DNA from: Spongospora subterranea f. sp. subterranea
Taxonomy: Eukaryota; Endomyxa: Phytomyxea; Phytomyxea; Plasmodiophorida
Length of the DNA stretch: 64,000 nucleotides
Assembly: GCA_049724395.1 (NCBI GenBank)
Contig: JAUGWO010000142.1
Coordinates: 1-64,000, forward strand
Reading direction: 5' to 3'
Both the position numbers and the translations under genes were made by a program. The notes beneath the pieces were generated by a model. The model worked only from the letters and a program-made list of their open reading frames with translations. It did no database searches and was not told the origin of the DNA. Below, piece by piece: positions 23,655 through 34,247 of the stretch. Position 1 is the stretch's first letter. Each line of letters begins with the position of its first letter.

Positions 23655-24128
23655 TCATTCACCCTGTGCGAGCTCAGGGAAATGGTAAACGCTGGCGCCA
23701 ACTTCCCATTCGGGATCATCTGCCGTGATTTCCGCTTCACGAGCCAGTTTAACTTCCCGCAATTTTATATACCTAGCACGAAACCTTGAAATGCGTCGTC
23801 TCAATGCGGCGAAGACAAAAATTACCTTTCATCCTCCAGAGCCTGTAATAATGGGGTAAGGGTCATTTTTGCTCGTAAATCTTGTCGCTTGATCTTCCTA
23901 ACAACGATAGCTGAAGGTCATTGAAGGCCCAAAAGAATGTTTTGAAACAAAACAAGCGCACTTCAGATTACGATTATTGATAACAGTGGCGATCAGGCCG
24001 ATAAAAGACGTGGCAATCCCGATCTGCCACCATTGTTTCGGGGTAGGTCCCCAGAAAGGGGTCACCCGGCGCACGTCTACAGGAGGAAACCCGCCTGCTG
24101 GCGCGATATCCTGACGATAGGTACTCAT
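23655..24128 (-). CDS. NDUFA13: Complex I subunit NDUFA13 (GRIM-19)
   Basis: Accessory subunit of mitochondrial NADH:ubiquinone oxidoreductase with one membrane helix. Exons on the minus strand are 24128-23962, 23897-23826 and 23772 to at least 23655, with introns of 64 and 53 bp. The N-terminus MSTYRQDIAPAGGFPPVDVRR matches the family 'QDMPPPGGYxPIxYxR'. The hydrophobic helix is WWQIGIATSFIGLIATVI. The coiled part LRAKMTLTPLLQALEDERY matches 'EARIALLPLLQAEEDRR', and DDPEWEVGASVYHF matches 'DVPDWKVGESVFH'. The frame ends at 23655. An alternative GTGAAT..ACACAG splice would add a short exon ending near 23575, so the exact C-terminus is uncertain. Confidence 0.85.
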
Positions 24129-24244
24129 GTTGCGGTATCAACCGGTCGCTTGTTGTAGCGCCCTGTTCCTGTCGCTGCTGTTCCTCTGAGAAAGGTGCGG
24201 GTAGTCGGGTACAGTACGTACCCGTGTTTTATTGTCAAACGGGG

Positions 24245-24607
24245 TTACCCTGACTGAGCTGGAGGGTATTTTGTTACTGAATGTACCGGTCGACACGCAA
24301 CCGTCGCATAAATCAGGAAGGTCCTCGACCGACTATGGGGTTGCGCTGAATAAAAGCTTGGAACACTGGAAAGTTTGTGCAGAATGTCTGTCGATCTGGC
24401 AATCTGGCTAGTAAACAATGTTGCATTAATAGTCAGTTCTTCTACAGTGTGATGAAAGCAGAGCAATCCAACCGTTGTCATTCCAGCCGACCTGTTTCGT
24501 TTTTGCTGATGAAGAAATGTGTTTATTAACTGCAAACAGCTATCGAATCCTTCTGCATCTGACGATTGGGAATTACCCCACCTTAGAGCCACCAGCGATT
24601 GAGCCAT
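24245..24607 (-). CDS. Hypothetical protein
   Basis: Single open frame of about 120 codons beginning MAQSLVALRWGNSQSSDAEG. It contains CLQLINTFLHQQ and TSQIARSTDILHKLSSVPSF and has no family I recognise. It lies between NDUFA13 (upstream end at 24128) and TM9SF (start 24807), divergent from the latter, which is a sensible place for a gene. The composition is not strongly biased. It could be a chance open frame; the open frame extends upstream to 24688 with a basic stretch. Confidence 0.3.
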   Translation of the reverse strand: MAQSLVALRWGNSQSSDAEGFDSCLQLINTFLHQQKRNRSAGMTTVGLLCFHHTVEELTINATLFTSQIARSTDILHKLSSVPSFYSAQPHSRSRTFLIYATVACRPVHSVTKYPPAQSG

Positions 24608-24806
24608 TGGCCCTTTTTGGGTCCTTGTCCTTGACCAACGCACTCTGTCACCTCGTTTGCGCAACCATCGCCTTTTAAACACACACATACAGCAAAAACC
24701 AGTTGAGTGAGGCGCAGGCCGCGCTCACCTCTATGTTGCTCAACTACCTATTGGGTTGCCGTTACACCTTTATTTTCTCTTTTAAAGAACCGGATCCTGG
24801 TTCGCG

Positions 24807-26873
24807 ATGGTTTTAAAGGCGGTGGTGGCCATTGTTGTTGCCCTGGTTGTCGTCAATTGTGGGCCTACTGACCATCATTATAGCGATGGAGATTTGGTAC
24901 CATTTTACGCGCATTTCCCCTCAAAACGAAATTGAGTAATCCGATGCCATCCAGATCCCAGTTTATGTTGATACTGCTGGGTCGGTTCATAATCCAGCAG
25001 AAGCATACGACTATTATACAATGCCCGTCTGCAGACCTGATCACATTCAACTTCTTTCGTCGTCGCTCGGGGATATGCTCTCGGGGAGGCGCTTGCACAA
25101 CTCCGTCGTCAACTTGCCTTTCAAAACGTTTGTGAAACGGAAGGTCAGCTGCTAGATTATCTATATCACCACATAATATTCACACGTAAAACAGGTCGCG
25201 TGCAAACTGGCTCTGGATCAGGCTATGATTCAGAAATATATTTCTGCTATTGAACAAGATTATACGTTCACAATGATTATTGACGACTTATCTGTTCAAG
25301 GGTTCTTCGGGGAATCAGAAGGGATCAACCTCGAATTCGGCGACCATTCTCATGACTTCGTAAAGTACTATTTGTACCCGCGGACCGTATATTCTGTTCA
25401 ATATAATGGTCCCAATGTTATCGCCGTCTCTGTTTCGTCTGATGCTGATTCGCGGATTGAGTTAAAGCCGTCAATGCAATCGCTTGACATTGAGTTTTCG
25501 TTCGGCGTTGAATGGGAGTTCACCGATGTACCGTTTGCTGAACGCATGGATCACCAGTCCGAATTAGTGTGGAGCGAACATACCATGAACATCCATTGGT
25601 TATCGATCATCAATTCATTCGTGCTGGTTTTGTTGCTCACCATCTTTCTCGCCATCATTATTCTCCGCGTTCTCCGTAACGACTTCGCTCGATACTCAGA
25701 ATCGGATGATTTGGTTCCATTAGAAAGTAGCGCCGACGAGTCTGGCTGGAAACAGGTCTATGGAGATGTTTTCCGCTTCCCTTCTCATCCGATGGCGTTC
25801 TGCTCCGTCGTCGGTGCAGGAGCTCATATTTTTTCTTGTGTGGCCCTGTTATGCACCGTATCGCTTCTTGATACGTTTTCCACAGGCACCCATGGTGCTG
25901 TGTATTCTGCGGCCATCTTTTGTTATGGTTTAACTGCACCGATAGGCGGATATGTCTCTGGTTATCTCAACGCTCAGATTGGTGGTGATACCAAGTGGGC
26001 TACGAACGCTCTCGTAACCGCTCTCGTGTTCTCGTTTCCTCTTTCCGTCGTTTTTTTGACAGTAAATTCTATTGCCTTCGCGTATGGTTCAGCGGTTGCA
26101 ATCCCGTTTCTGCCTATATTCGGACTATTCTCATTCTGGGCGTGTATCGCCTTCCCTCTCACTGTTTTTGGGGCTATGCGTGGTCGCAAAGCTGCGAAAC
26201 CATTCGAGGCTCCATGCAAAACAAACAGGGTCCGCCGTGAAATTCCCCCTTTGCCTTGGTTTCAAACCAAGCCCTCTACGATTTTCATTTCCGGGTTTCT
26301 CCCGTTCTCCGCCATCTATATCGGTAGTCCTTCGGTAGCGTGTTTGAGGAATTCTGTCTAACCGTTGCGAATTTGTAGAAATGCACTATATTTTTGCCGC
26401 AGTTTGGGGACATCAGATCTACCGATTGTTTGGCATGCTGGCGATAGCATTTATCATGCTGATTCTTGTCACATCCTTTATCACAGTCTCGTAAGAGTTC
26501 ATCCCTCAATGCGTAAAGTTCGTTCCTAATCCCGGCACATTTTGTCATCCCCAGGTTGACATACTTTCAGCTGGCTCACGAGAATTATCTCTGGTGGTGG
26601 TCGGCATTCTTCAACGGAAGTGCCGGTGGAATATTCGTACTCGCTTATTCAACATTCTATTACTTCTTCAGGTGCGTCTAACGACAAAACATTCTCAAGT
26701 GCGATAAGAGCTTTTCTTTCAGGTCAACCATGAGCGGCGTTCTCCAAGCATCGTTCTTCTTCGGATACATGCTTCTTATATCTTATGCATTCTCTCTGAT
26801 GCTTGGAGCAATAGGGTTCGCTGCATCACTTCCATTTGTTCGTTATATCTATGCAAGTATCAAATCTGATTGA
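24807..26873 (+). CDS. TM9SF/endomembrane-70 nonaspanin
   Basis: Nine-transmembrane nonaspanin of the Golgi/endosome membrane, involved in sorting of membrane proteins. Six exons (24807-24896, 24955-25143, 25195-26323, 26379-26490, 26555-26671, 26723-26873) with introns of 51-64 bp join in frame. A signal peptide (MVLKAVVAIVVALVVV) precedes the lumenal domain. Lumenal landmarks are HNPAEAYDYYTMPVCRP and the FEGESEG-like stretch. Then TM1 (SIINSFVLVLLLTIFLAIII), the basic turn RNDFARYSE, DESGWKQVYGDVFR and eight further helices follow. The last helix is followed by RYIYASIKSD, so the protein ends in the K-x-D type COPI/COPII tail signal of this family. The start codon opens the signal peptide. 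Confidence 0.94.
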
Positions 26874-27690
26874 CGTAATGTAATCTGCTTTGAGGTGAAA
26901 ATCGAGAAAGATAAAACAGATTGGCAAAACGTTTGATTTCCAAATAATTAAAAATAAGGTAATTTTTGTTATCACTTTGGTCGGGATCCAATTAAGGATA
27001 TGACCGCTTCTCCATCGCCTTGAATTACGCCTGAAGGCAAAATCGACTACCAGAATCATTGACAGACTTTATTGACGCAATGCATGTTGACCACCAGATT
27101 GTGCAGTAAGATCACCTGCTGTTGATGAAAAGTGAAATTGTTTGCAGCAATGTTTTTTTTGTGAATGTTGATGATTTGAGGTCACACTTTGGTCCAAAAG
27201 TCAACCGATAGCGAATTGACAACGGGATTCAATACCAAAGAGCGTGCAATCACTTCTGAAAAGTTTGCAAACCAAGAATAACTGTAGGGTTTGCAAAACA
27301 AAAGAGGTTCGCAAACTTAACACACGCTCCGAACACCCCAATGTAGAAAATAATAAACTTTATAAATAAACGCCTTCTGCTACCAGTTGGGATTTGGAAA
27401 CCATATAATCTCACAACACGTTGACATACACAGGCGCAAACACAGCCCAAATGTCAGCCTGTTCCCAGTTTGTCTCGCTGGCGCATCCCCGTTTCCAACA
27501 CTGCAGAAGTGTCATGTACTGGTTATGTACAGCGCGACCGATGCGATGCTCCAGAGAGTGGAATCTACACAGCTAAAGAATATCTGCGTGACCAACCCCC
27601 CCGTCCCCCCTCTGACAGCACCTGGAATTTGTGCGCCACCTGACCTCGGTCAGACCCAGAAAATTGGTGTCGCTTCTGATGAAACCGGCA
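26874..27690. other. Intergenic, no gene seen
   Basis: No recognisable gene. The open frame at 27387-27764 overlaps the start of the next gene in another frame. In-frame ATGs at 27679 and 27631 upstream of the chosen start of the Rheb-like gene lie in the right end of this stretch. Confidence 0.35.
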
Positions 27691-28914
27691 ATGATGCAGA
27701 AACAGCGACGTATTGTAATCCTGGGGTTTTCGTTCGTCGGCAAGGTACCTATTGGGTGGGTTGATATTTCAGGTTCGGTTTTCATTGAGGTTGCTAGACG
27801 GCCATCTCGGTCCGATTTTGCTCGGATCGTTTCAACGACCGTTATGAGCCTACGTATGAGAATTCGTTTCGCCGGGTGATTCGGCATCGTGGCCAGGATA
27901 TGGACGTAATTATTACAGATACGCAGGGACAGGTATTTTTTAGTAATTTATTTTTCTCGCCAAACACTGATAATAAATTAAGGATGAACAAGAGCTATTC
28001 AGGAATGAGTATTGTCTTGGAGCTCATGCCTATGTCCTTGTTTTTAGTTTAACATCACCCCGATCGTTGCAGAATGTCAGTACTTTGTTGGAAGCGTGTT
28101 TTTTGCAGCTGATTTTGTGTTCAGGTGAAAGTTATCAACGAAAAGTTGGTTAATTTGATTGGGCACAAGGACATCGCACGTGTTTTGGTCGGCAGTAAGC
28201 AAGATCTTGATACTGAGAGGCGTATTCCCGTACAGGAATGTATGGATTTGGCTCGAGACTGGGGTTGCCCCTACGTGGAATGCTCCGCCAAACAAAACCT
28301 GAACGTCGACGAAATATTCCGCCTATCGCTGCAGGAAATCGATCGCTTCAGCGACGATGATATCACGCAATCGCCGATTAATTGGATGGGTCGTGTCACC
28401 TCAACTTTTACTTCCTATGCATCGCTTACCAGTAGTCTCACCGCTCTTGCCACTCTTTGTCTCATTTGGGGCGTCGCCATTTTTGGTTTGGCTTCGTGGG
28501 TGGGAACCACGTCCAGAGGCGACGACAAAGCCAACGTCGAGGCTTATCGTGAGGCGCTAAGATTCTCACGCTTTTTTATTTGCTAACCGGTTGTCTTCAG
28601 TTCTTTTCGGGTTGGGATTAGCGACGACATTTAGTTCAATTTTGGGCCTTATCGGAGTGAAGACTTTACGTCGAAACTACCTATATTGGTTCTCATTGAC
28701 GTTGCTGCTGTTGCTAATAACCGAGGTGATGCTTTACGCATTGTCATGGCCGATTGGAATGGCGTCAGTGATGATGGCTGGCCTCGGTGCGATCGGAGTG
28801 TCAATCCAAGCGACAACAGCGATTTGCTCTTGGCGATTGCAGCGAGATTTGCGGCATGTTATTCCCGACACATTAGAGCATTATGTACCCATTCCATCCG
28901 ATATATATCCATGA
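27691..28914 (+). CDS. Rheb-like small GTPase fused to a four-helix membrane domain
   Basis: Five exons (27691-27744, 27798-27932, 27983-28075, 28125-28548, 28601-28914) join in frame to 339 residues. Residues 8-170 are a Ras-superfamily GTPase closest to Rheb: G1 GFSFVGKT (12-19), switch I RYEPTYENSF (T37), G3 DTQGQ (59-63, usually DTAGQ), G4 SKQD (118-121, usually NKxD), G5 CSAK (147-150). The frame continues in the same exon into TM1 (about 196-220), and the next exon adds TM2 (236-256), TM3 (264-285) and TM4 (288-309), then a hydrophilic tail. There is no CAAX box, so the helices would replace lipid anchoring. The Q and S changes may alter hydrolysis and guanine recognition. Start codons at 27679 and 27694 are alternatives. 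Confidence 0.8.
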
Positions 28915-28972
28915 GAAAACTTCTCAGACCACAAAGGCAATAAATACATATTTAGAGATCGATTTTTAATTC

Positions 28973-29460
28973 TTATGAGTCGTCGATGGCCATTATATCT
29001 TTCGATGAGCTGATAATCTGCTCAACGCGGTTGATGGATTTCGTGCTCTGAATCAAATCAGTGTTGAACTGGATCGCATGTTTCTGACATGAACGAAATT
29101 GTCCCCCCGAGATGGATAACACGTGCCAACACTTTCCTTTGCTCGTACAACGTCATTAGAGATAGCGCCGCCCATATCAACTGATGATGTGCTCTGGCAC
29201 ATCTGATGATCACCAAACCCGTCAGATTATTCAAATACTTCACTGGCGATGATTTCAGTTAGAATGACACATGATCCAATTGTGACAGCCGCCGCACCTT
29301 GAGTTGCCTGTAGGCACAATGCGCTGCCAAAGTCGCCGAACCCATCGCGGATCAGCTTGCGAAGATGGCGCTGCAAAGCGGTCGCCGAGAACGATTGATC
29401 AACCTTACCGTCGCCCCAGACCAGTTGGACCAAAAGATACCGGTTCTTGAACCGGACCAT
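28973..29460 (-). CDS. POP5: RNase P/MRP protein subunit POP5
   Basis: Protein subunit of nuclear RNase P and RNase MRP, used in tRNA 5' end and rRNA maturation. Exon 1 (29460-29298) gives MVRFKNRYLLVQLVW, matching the family 'MVRFKxRYLL'. A 55-bp intron (29243-29297) leads into KYLNNLTGLVIIRCARAHHQLIWAAL and VIHLGGTI, then RSCQKHAIQFNTDLIQ to a stop at 28973. The step from HLGGTI to RSCQKH needs a one-base change of frame at about 29096-29106, beside a run of three A and six C. Both sides are strongly conserved, so a sequence error is the likelier reading. The gene converges on the Rheb-like gene with a 58-bp gap. Confidence 0.85.
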
Positions 29461-30127
29461 GATAAGCAAAAATCCGGATCCAGATCCGGGTGGAGTTTTG
29501 CGGACTCCGACTTGCTCCAGAATGATGAAACTTACCGAAATCGATATTTTCCTGCCGAACTGTTTTTTTGTAGGTTCCGTTTGTATAAACCAAGTTTCCA
29601 CAAACACCTTGTTTTAACAAAACTTATTTTTCTGAAAATTCGCTCATTATCAATGATGTCCTTCACAAAGGTTGGCGATATCAACGATGAACCAGGAGCA
29701 GGCGCTGCAAATGATGAGGAAATGGCGAAAGAAGCTACATTCGTAAGACAAGCACATGTGGCTGTATGTTTGAGGAACGATCTAATCGTTGCCAGAGGGG
29801 ACGGCCGTAGAAAACCTGCCGGAGCAACCAAAACCCGAACTGAATAGTGTCGGGTCATATGCTCATACCTCGTTAGCAAAACCCAATCGAACAGAATTCC
29901 GAATAAGTTCCAGCAGACTAGAGTTCTACGCGGTGACAAGATGAGTTGACCCCTATCACAATCTATCCTACAGGAGTAAATACGCTTCAAAATTTTATTC
30001 TTTCAGAACTAAGTAAATACAGTAATACACAAAAAAAAAACGGTTTTAGAGGTCGAGATACAGAACCCCGGTCCACAGTCTCTTTTTCGAATTACTTTGG
30101 GGCGAAGCAATTTCAGCAAGTACTGTA
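29461..30127. other. Upstream of POP5, no clear gene
   Basis: Overlapping unrecognised open frames occur on both strands (for example VGDINDEPGAGAANDEEMAKEA on plus, near 29665). None shows family resemblance or clear splice logic. Confidence 0.3.
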
Positions 30128-30530
30128 GTGCTTTTTTGCAGTTTGCTCATCGTGACCAAACGACTTATAGATAAAAGTCCTGGATGTCGCGTCCGCCACG
30201 CCTTGCGATATCATGGTATCAGTTGTCTTCCGAATTGTCTGCGGCGACACATGATAGTCAGGACGAAACCTTTCACCAAGTGTGTGGGACACTCAAAGTA
30301 TTGGAGGCGGTGAACGAATTTCGACACTTACCGCTTGAACAACGACACAGTCGCAGGATAGAGTCCCACACACTTGTTGAAAGGTTCGTCCAGACTATCA
30401 TGGGTCGCCGCAGACAATTCGGAAAACATTTGACACGATTGTATCGCAGGGCGTGGCGGACGCGACAACCACGACTTTGCTCTATAAGTCGTTCGGTCAC
30501 GACGAGCAAACTGCAAAGAAGCACTACGTG
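30128..30530. repeat. Fold-back inverted repeat (MITE-like)
   Basis: Two arms of about 165 bp (about 30128-30290 and 30362-30530) are reverse complements with scattered mismatches, separated by about 70 bp. Shared blocks are TTTGCAGTTTGCTC, CGTCCGCCACGCC, CCGAATTGTCTGCGGCGAC and AGTGTGTGGGAC. Each arm has an open frame related to the other (CRVRHALRY...LRR), an echo of the repeat. It could fold into a long hairpin and looks like a non-autonomous fold-back element or two copies of a dispersed repeat. Confidence 0.8.
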
Positions 30531-30661
30531 TCAGCTTCATGAAGTTCCTATCGGCTCTTCTCTCATCATCCCTGACCTGACGAGCTTCTTCAAGTTTTGC
30601 CTCTCTTTCGTCCCTCTCTTTCTGTACTCCAAATCTCGCCCAATCTGTTTCGTTCCCATCA

Positions 30662-31019
30662 TCAGCACCAATGATAAGAGGTTGTCTGTCCCCGGATTTC
30701 GCGAGAGGTTTTTAGACGCTTTGCCGCCGTTTGCGACATTGTTGACGGAGAGGGGCTGGATTGGTCAACCGGCGTGTCATGTCGATCAGCTGGTTTGGAG
30801 TTCTGCCCGACCTGCCGCAATTGCTCTCGCGGGCGCAACAAGGGCAGCGCCGACACCACCACTGTCCGCTGGGGGGACTCGAATTATTTGGCCGCTTTCC
30901 TGAATCTCTTGATCCCAGCCGCCAGAATCGTCGTCCGGGTCATCATGAGAAACATCTACGCTTCCGGCCAGCGAAGGAAAAAATGGCACCTGATCATCTT
31001 CAAACGACGCCACACTCAT
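30662..31019 (-). CDS. Hypothetical acidic protein
   Basis: Minus-strand frame starting MSVASFEDDQVPFFPSLAG, with an acidic stretch (SHDDPDDDSGGWDQE) and then QESGQIIRVPP. A second open stretch (QVGQNSKPADRHDTPVDQSSP ... KRLKTSREIRG) follows in another frame and could be joined by a short intron near 30830. I do not recognise the family. The low-complexity acidic/basic character would fit a disordered nuclear protein, but this is a guess. Confidence 0.3.
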
Positions 31020-31718
31020 TTTCTGTTGAATTGAGCACTGCGAACGTTTCGCCCTAACGACCAATCAGGATCTCCTAATATATCAACAGTCAGCACATTA
31101 GTTAAACAGCCAAAACAGCATTGGATACAACCGGTGGTTTTTAGATTGCCGCAAACTGTCGAATTTACGCGCAAAGACTCCATGTCTCGCAACTCGAAAC
31201 CTTTAGGAAGGTGTGTATTGTAACCAGACTGGAGGTCTTCCCATTGTAATGCCCCTCTTCAACCAGAGTGAGCACGCCTATGACAAATTGATCGAGGGTT
31301 TGGGCGGTGAACCCTGTTCCTCGTCGTTTGCCTGTTAACCCGGCTTTCTTTGCAAACAAGGTGATGATGTGGTGAGAAGTGAGAACGCTACCTGGCGCTC
31401 CTTGGCAAGCCCGCCAAAATCATACCGAAGGGCGCTAAAATCATCGAACGTCAAAGTCGTCATACAAAGCGCGCCAAAACCTCCAGCATGTACATACAGA
31501 ATTTGCGTCAGTGTTCGCACAAATTGTGTTTGCGCGGTTTTTGGAAGTCACCCACTGTTATACTGGAAAAAGGAGCGCCAACGATACGGTACGGCAGTGG
31601 TATTTAACAACAGGTGAAGAGGCTGCGTATGAACCGGGGAAATCACGTGTTGATTTGGACCAGGCCATTACTGCAGCTCCATCGTCATTGTCTAACGGTT
31701 GGGCCTGGGCGATACTTC
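31020..31718. other. Unassigned stretch
   Basis: No recognisable gene. Open frames on both strands (31165-31520 minus, containing TGFTAQTLDQFVIGV; 31369-31617 plus) are unrecognised. The promoter of the AP endonuclease should lie in the right part. Confidence 0.3.
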
Positions 31719-33025
31719 ATGCCGGATACTCAGCCGAAACGGACTGCGCTACAGGTTCTGGAAAATGATGGTGGTTTGGTGGCGAAACGTGCCAAACTGT
31801 CTACTCAGCCATCTGATACAGCTCCGATTCTTCGACGCTTAGCAATTCTGTCAGATTCATGCGATGCCTTCAAAGTGGCTCGTTTAACAGTTGATTCAGG
31901 GAATGTTAATGGACTTAGGGCGATAGCCAAGGTACTTGAAATATGTTGTCGGTTATCGGCCCAATCATGCTCAGTCAGAAACCCGATATCCTTCCCAATT
32001 TTCTGAAAGATCACGAACCGGATATTATATGCTTGTCCGAGGTCAAATGTAGAACAGAAGATAATCCATGGGATGTATCCAAGTTTGGATATAAATGCAT
32101 TATGAACAGCGCTACAGTTAAAAAGGGTTCCTATTCAGGCACTGCGTATGTTTTCGATCATTTAAACAGCATGCGACAAATTGAATACAATGCAGAATCT
32201 ACACCAAACTTGAACCGATGTCTGTTTCGAAAGGAATTGGTCAGTTCAAATATTCAGGATCGAGCAAAACAAAATTGATCTGAGGTTTCAGGCGAATGCG
32301 ATGATGAAGGGAGGGTAATCACCATGGAGCTGCCAGATTATTACGTCGTTTGTGTTTATGCTCCAAGTATTTAGCTGAGTTCAATCATATCTCCGCAATG
32401 CTGATGGGCATTGTAGATTCCGGCGCCAAGCTCGACCGCCTTTCCTATAGAACCACCACATGGGATGGGAAGTTTCGGGAACACGTCTGTAAACTTCAAA
32501 AGACAAAACCCGTTATCCTCGCCGGGGATTTCAACGTTGCTCGTACTCACTTTTATTCGTTGATTGCTTGCAACTCAGAGGTGTTTTTAGATCTGGAAAT
32601 TGATGTTCACGATCCGATTTCCAACCGTAATAAGGTTAGTAAGTTCCTTGAGAGTATCTTGTCAGCTGAGCGAGGCTTGTTTCCAGACTTCAGGGTTTTG
32701 TGATCAGGAGCGAGAAAACTTCTCACAATTGCTAGATGAATGCAAACTGGTTGACACATATCGAAAGTTTCATCCGCACGAGACGATAAAATCGTACACG
32801 TACTTGTAAGTCTACAGGATTTCCTTTTATCAAATTCTTTATTCCATTGTTTCTCTTGCAGTAGCTATAGATTCAACTGTCGCATGAAGCAGAAGGGCTG
32901 GCGTGTCGATTACGTTCTGGCTTCCGAGTCATTAATGAATAAGATTTGCTTCAGTGGACGTCGTTCAAGAACAAACTGGCAGCGATCATCTTCCCATTGT
33001 ACTTCATTTCAACACAGAAACTTGA
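31719..33025 (+). CDS. ExoIII/APE1-type AP endonuclease
   Basis: Base-excision-repair nuclease cutting abasic DNA. The basic N-tail (MPDTQPKRTAL...KRAKLS) leads into NVNGLRAIAK. Exon joins by eye then give KPDILPNFLKDHEPDIICLSEVKC (metal-binding Glu), SYSGTAYVF, GRVITMELPDYYVVCVYAPNSG (catalytic Tyr), VILAGDFNVAHLEIDVHDP (Asp and Asn), GFCDQERENFSQLLDECKLVDTYR, GWRVDYVLAS and GSDHLPIVLHF (Asp-His). Introns are about 50 bp; one is 32367-32416. The usual Trp before NVNGLRA is Gly here. Between NKICFS and GSDHLP (32948-32980) the frame slips by one base, while both sides are conserved, so sequence error is as likely as damage. The catalytic set is complete otherwise. Confidence 0.85.
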
Positions 33026-33308
33026 TTTGAGAATACTGCTATTAATAATAAATGTTGTCGTCTTTCATACTGGCAGCGTTCATCTTTCTCCAAAATTCTT
33101 CTTATTAACAACAGTTGTTGGACGAATGGGACCTCGGCATCTCTGCAGGCAAGCCAGTAAATATAGAGGGCGCAACCGGGTCTCTCAATCACACCAACGC
33201 CCGATAAGCGAAAAACTGTCAGGTTTACAGAAAATTGAGATCTATTAGCAGAATACGCTTTCCAGCAAAGAAGTTGAGTGCAAGTTCAATGGTATAAAAG
33301 AATTTTAT
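33026..33308. other. Short convergent intergenic stretch
   Basis: Lies between the 3' ends of the AP endonuclease and RPS2. No gene is seen. Confidence 0.4.
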
Positions 33309-34139
33309 CTATTCAGCGGACGGGACAGCCTTCTCGGCGAGCTTGCTCTGGGCGATGAGCAAGTCACTGAACTCCTGGTATGGCGATGGCTCGAACTTGG
33401 TTGGGGTCCAGTCGCTCGGGGTCAAGTAGGAGTAGGTCTTGCAGACGGCGTTGAAAGTCGCCATGACGAAGTTGCCAAGGGTGCGCGTAGTACCGCTGGA
33501 CGATGTGTAGACATCGTGTAAACCGGCGTAGGACAACAGCTTCTTTGGGACACGAGCGGCGACAATACCAGTACCACGAGGAGCCGGTACCAAACGGACC
33601 CGAACCGATCCGCACTTGCCGGTGACCTTGCAAGGAACAGTGTGGACATCGCCGAAAGTGGAGCCCCAGTATCCGCGGCGGATTGGGACAACGGAAAGCT
33701 TGGCGGCGATGATGGCACCGCGAATAGCAGTAGCGACTTCCTTGCTGCATTTGACACCGAGACCAACGTGGCCGTTGCTGTCGCCGACAACGACGAAGGC
33801 TTTGAAGCGGGTACGTTGACCGGCACGGGTCTGTTTCTGAACAGGGGTAATCTTCATCACCTCATCCTTGAGTTTATCACCAAGGAACTTCTCAACGATC
33901 TGGTATTCCTTGATGGGCAGGGAGAAGCGGTAGATATCCTCGAGCGAGGTGATCTTATCAGCCATAACAAGGCGTCCAAGCTTCGTCACGGGAACCCATT
34001 TGGCCTCATCACGGGGACCACGGCCACGGCGAGGACCACGACCACGGCCACGACCTTCACCGCGTCCTCCGCCACGTCCAAAGCCCCGGCCGAAGCCACC
34101 GCGCTCGCCATTGGTAGGCGCTCCACCAAAGTCAGCCAT
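33309..34139 (-). CDS. RPS2: 40S ribosomal protein uS5 (RPS2)
   Basis: Small-subunit ribosomal protein at the mRNA entry region and decoding centre. One uninterrupted exon of 276 residues. The N-tail is rich in RG/GRG repeats ([19 protein letters not shown]), as in eukaryotic uS5. The S5 domain has [32 protein letters not shown] and [15 protein letters not shown]. The C-terminal lobe has [35 protein letters not shown] and [10 protein letters not shown]. The lack of introns and even codon usage fit a highly expressed gene. Long antisense open frames over it are shadows. Confidence 0.98.
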   Translation of the reverse strand: MADFGGAPTNGERGGFGRGFGRGGGRGEGRGRGRGPRRGRGPRDEAKWVPVTKLGRLVMADKITSLEDIYRFSLPIKEYQIVEKFLGDKLKDEVMKITPVQKQTRAGQRTRFKAFVVVGDSNGHVGLGVKCSKEVATAIRGAIIAAKLSVVPIRRGYWGSTFGDVHTVPCKVTGKCGSVRVRLVPAPRGTGIVAARVPKKLLSYAGLHDVYTSSSGTTRTLGNFVMATFNAVCKTYSYLTPSDWTPTKFEPSPYQEFSDLLIAQSKLAEKAVPSAE

Positions 34140-34247
34140 TGTTCGTAATGTTCAGGATTCTGGGATGAAGGGATACTGCGTGGCGGACTCCGAAAATAAC
34201 AAATATATGAACACTCGCTCTAAGGAAATATATGTTTGAGAGTGACT

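Noticed and set aside
30128-30524. Two mirrored open frames as a pair of divergent genes
   Set aside because: They are the two arms of a fold-back repeat read in opposite directions.
33422-34148. Long open frames overlapping RPS2 on both strands
   Set aside because: They are shadows created by the biased codon use of a highly expressed gene; only the uS5 frame shows family motifs.
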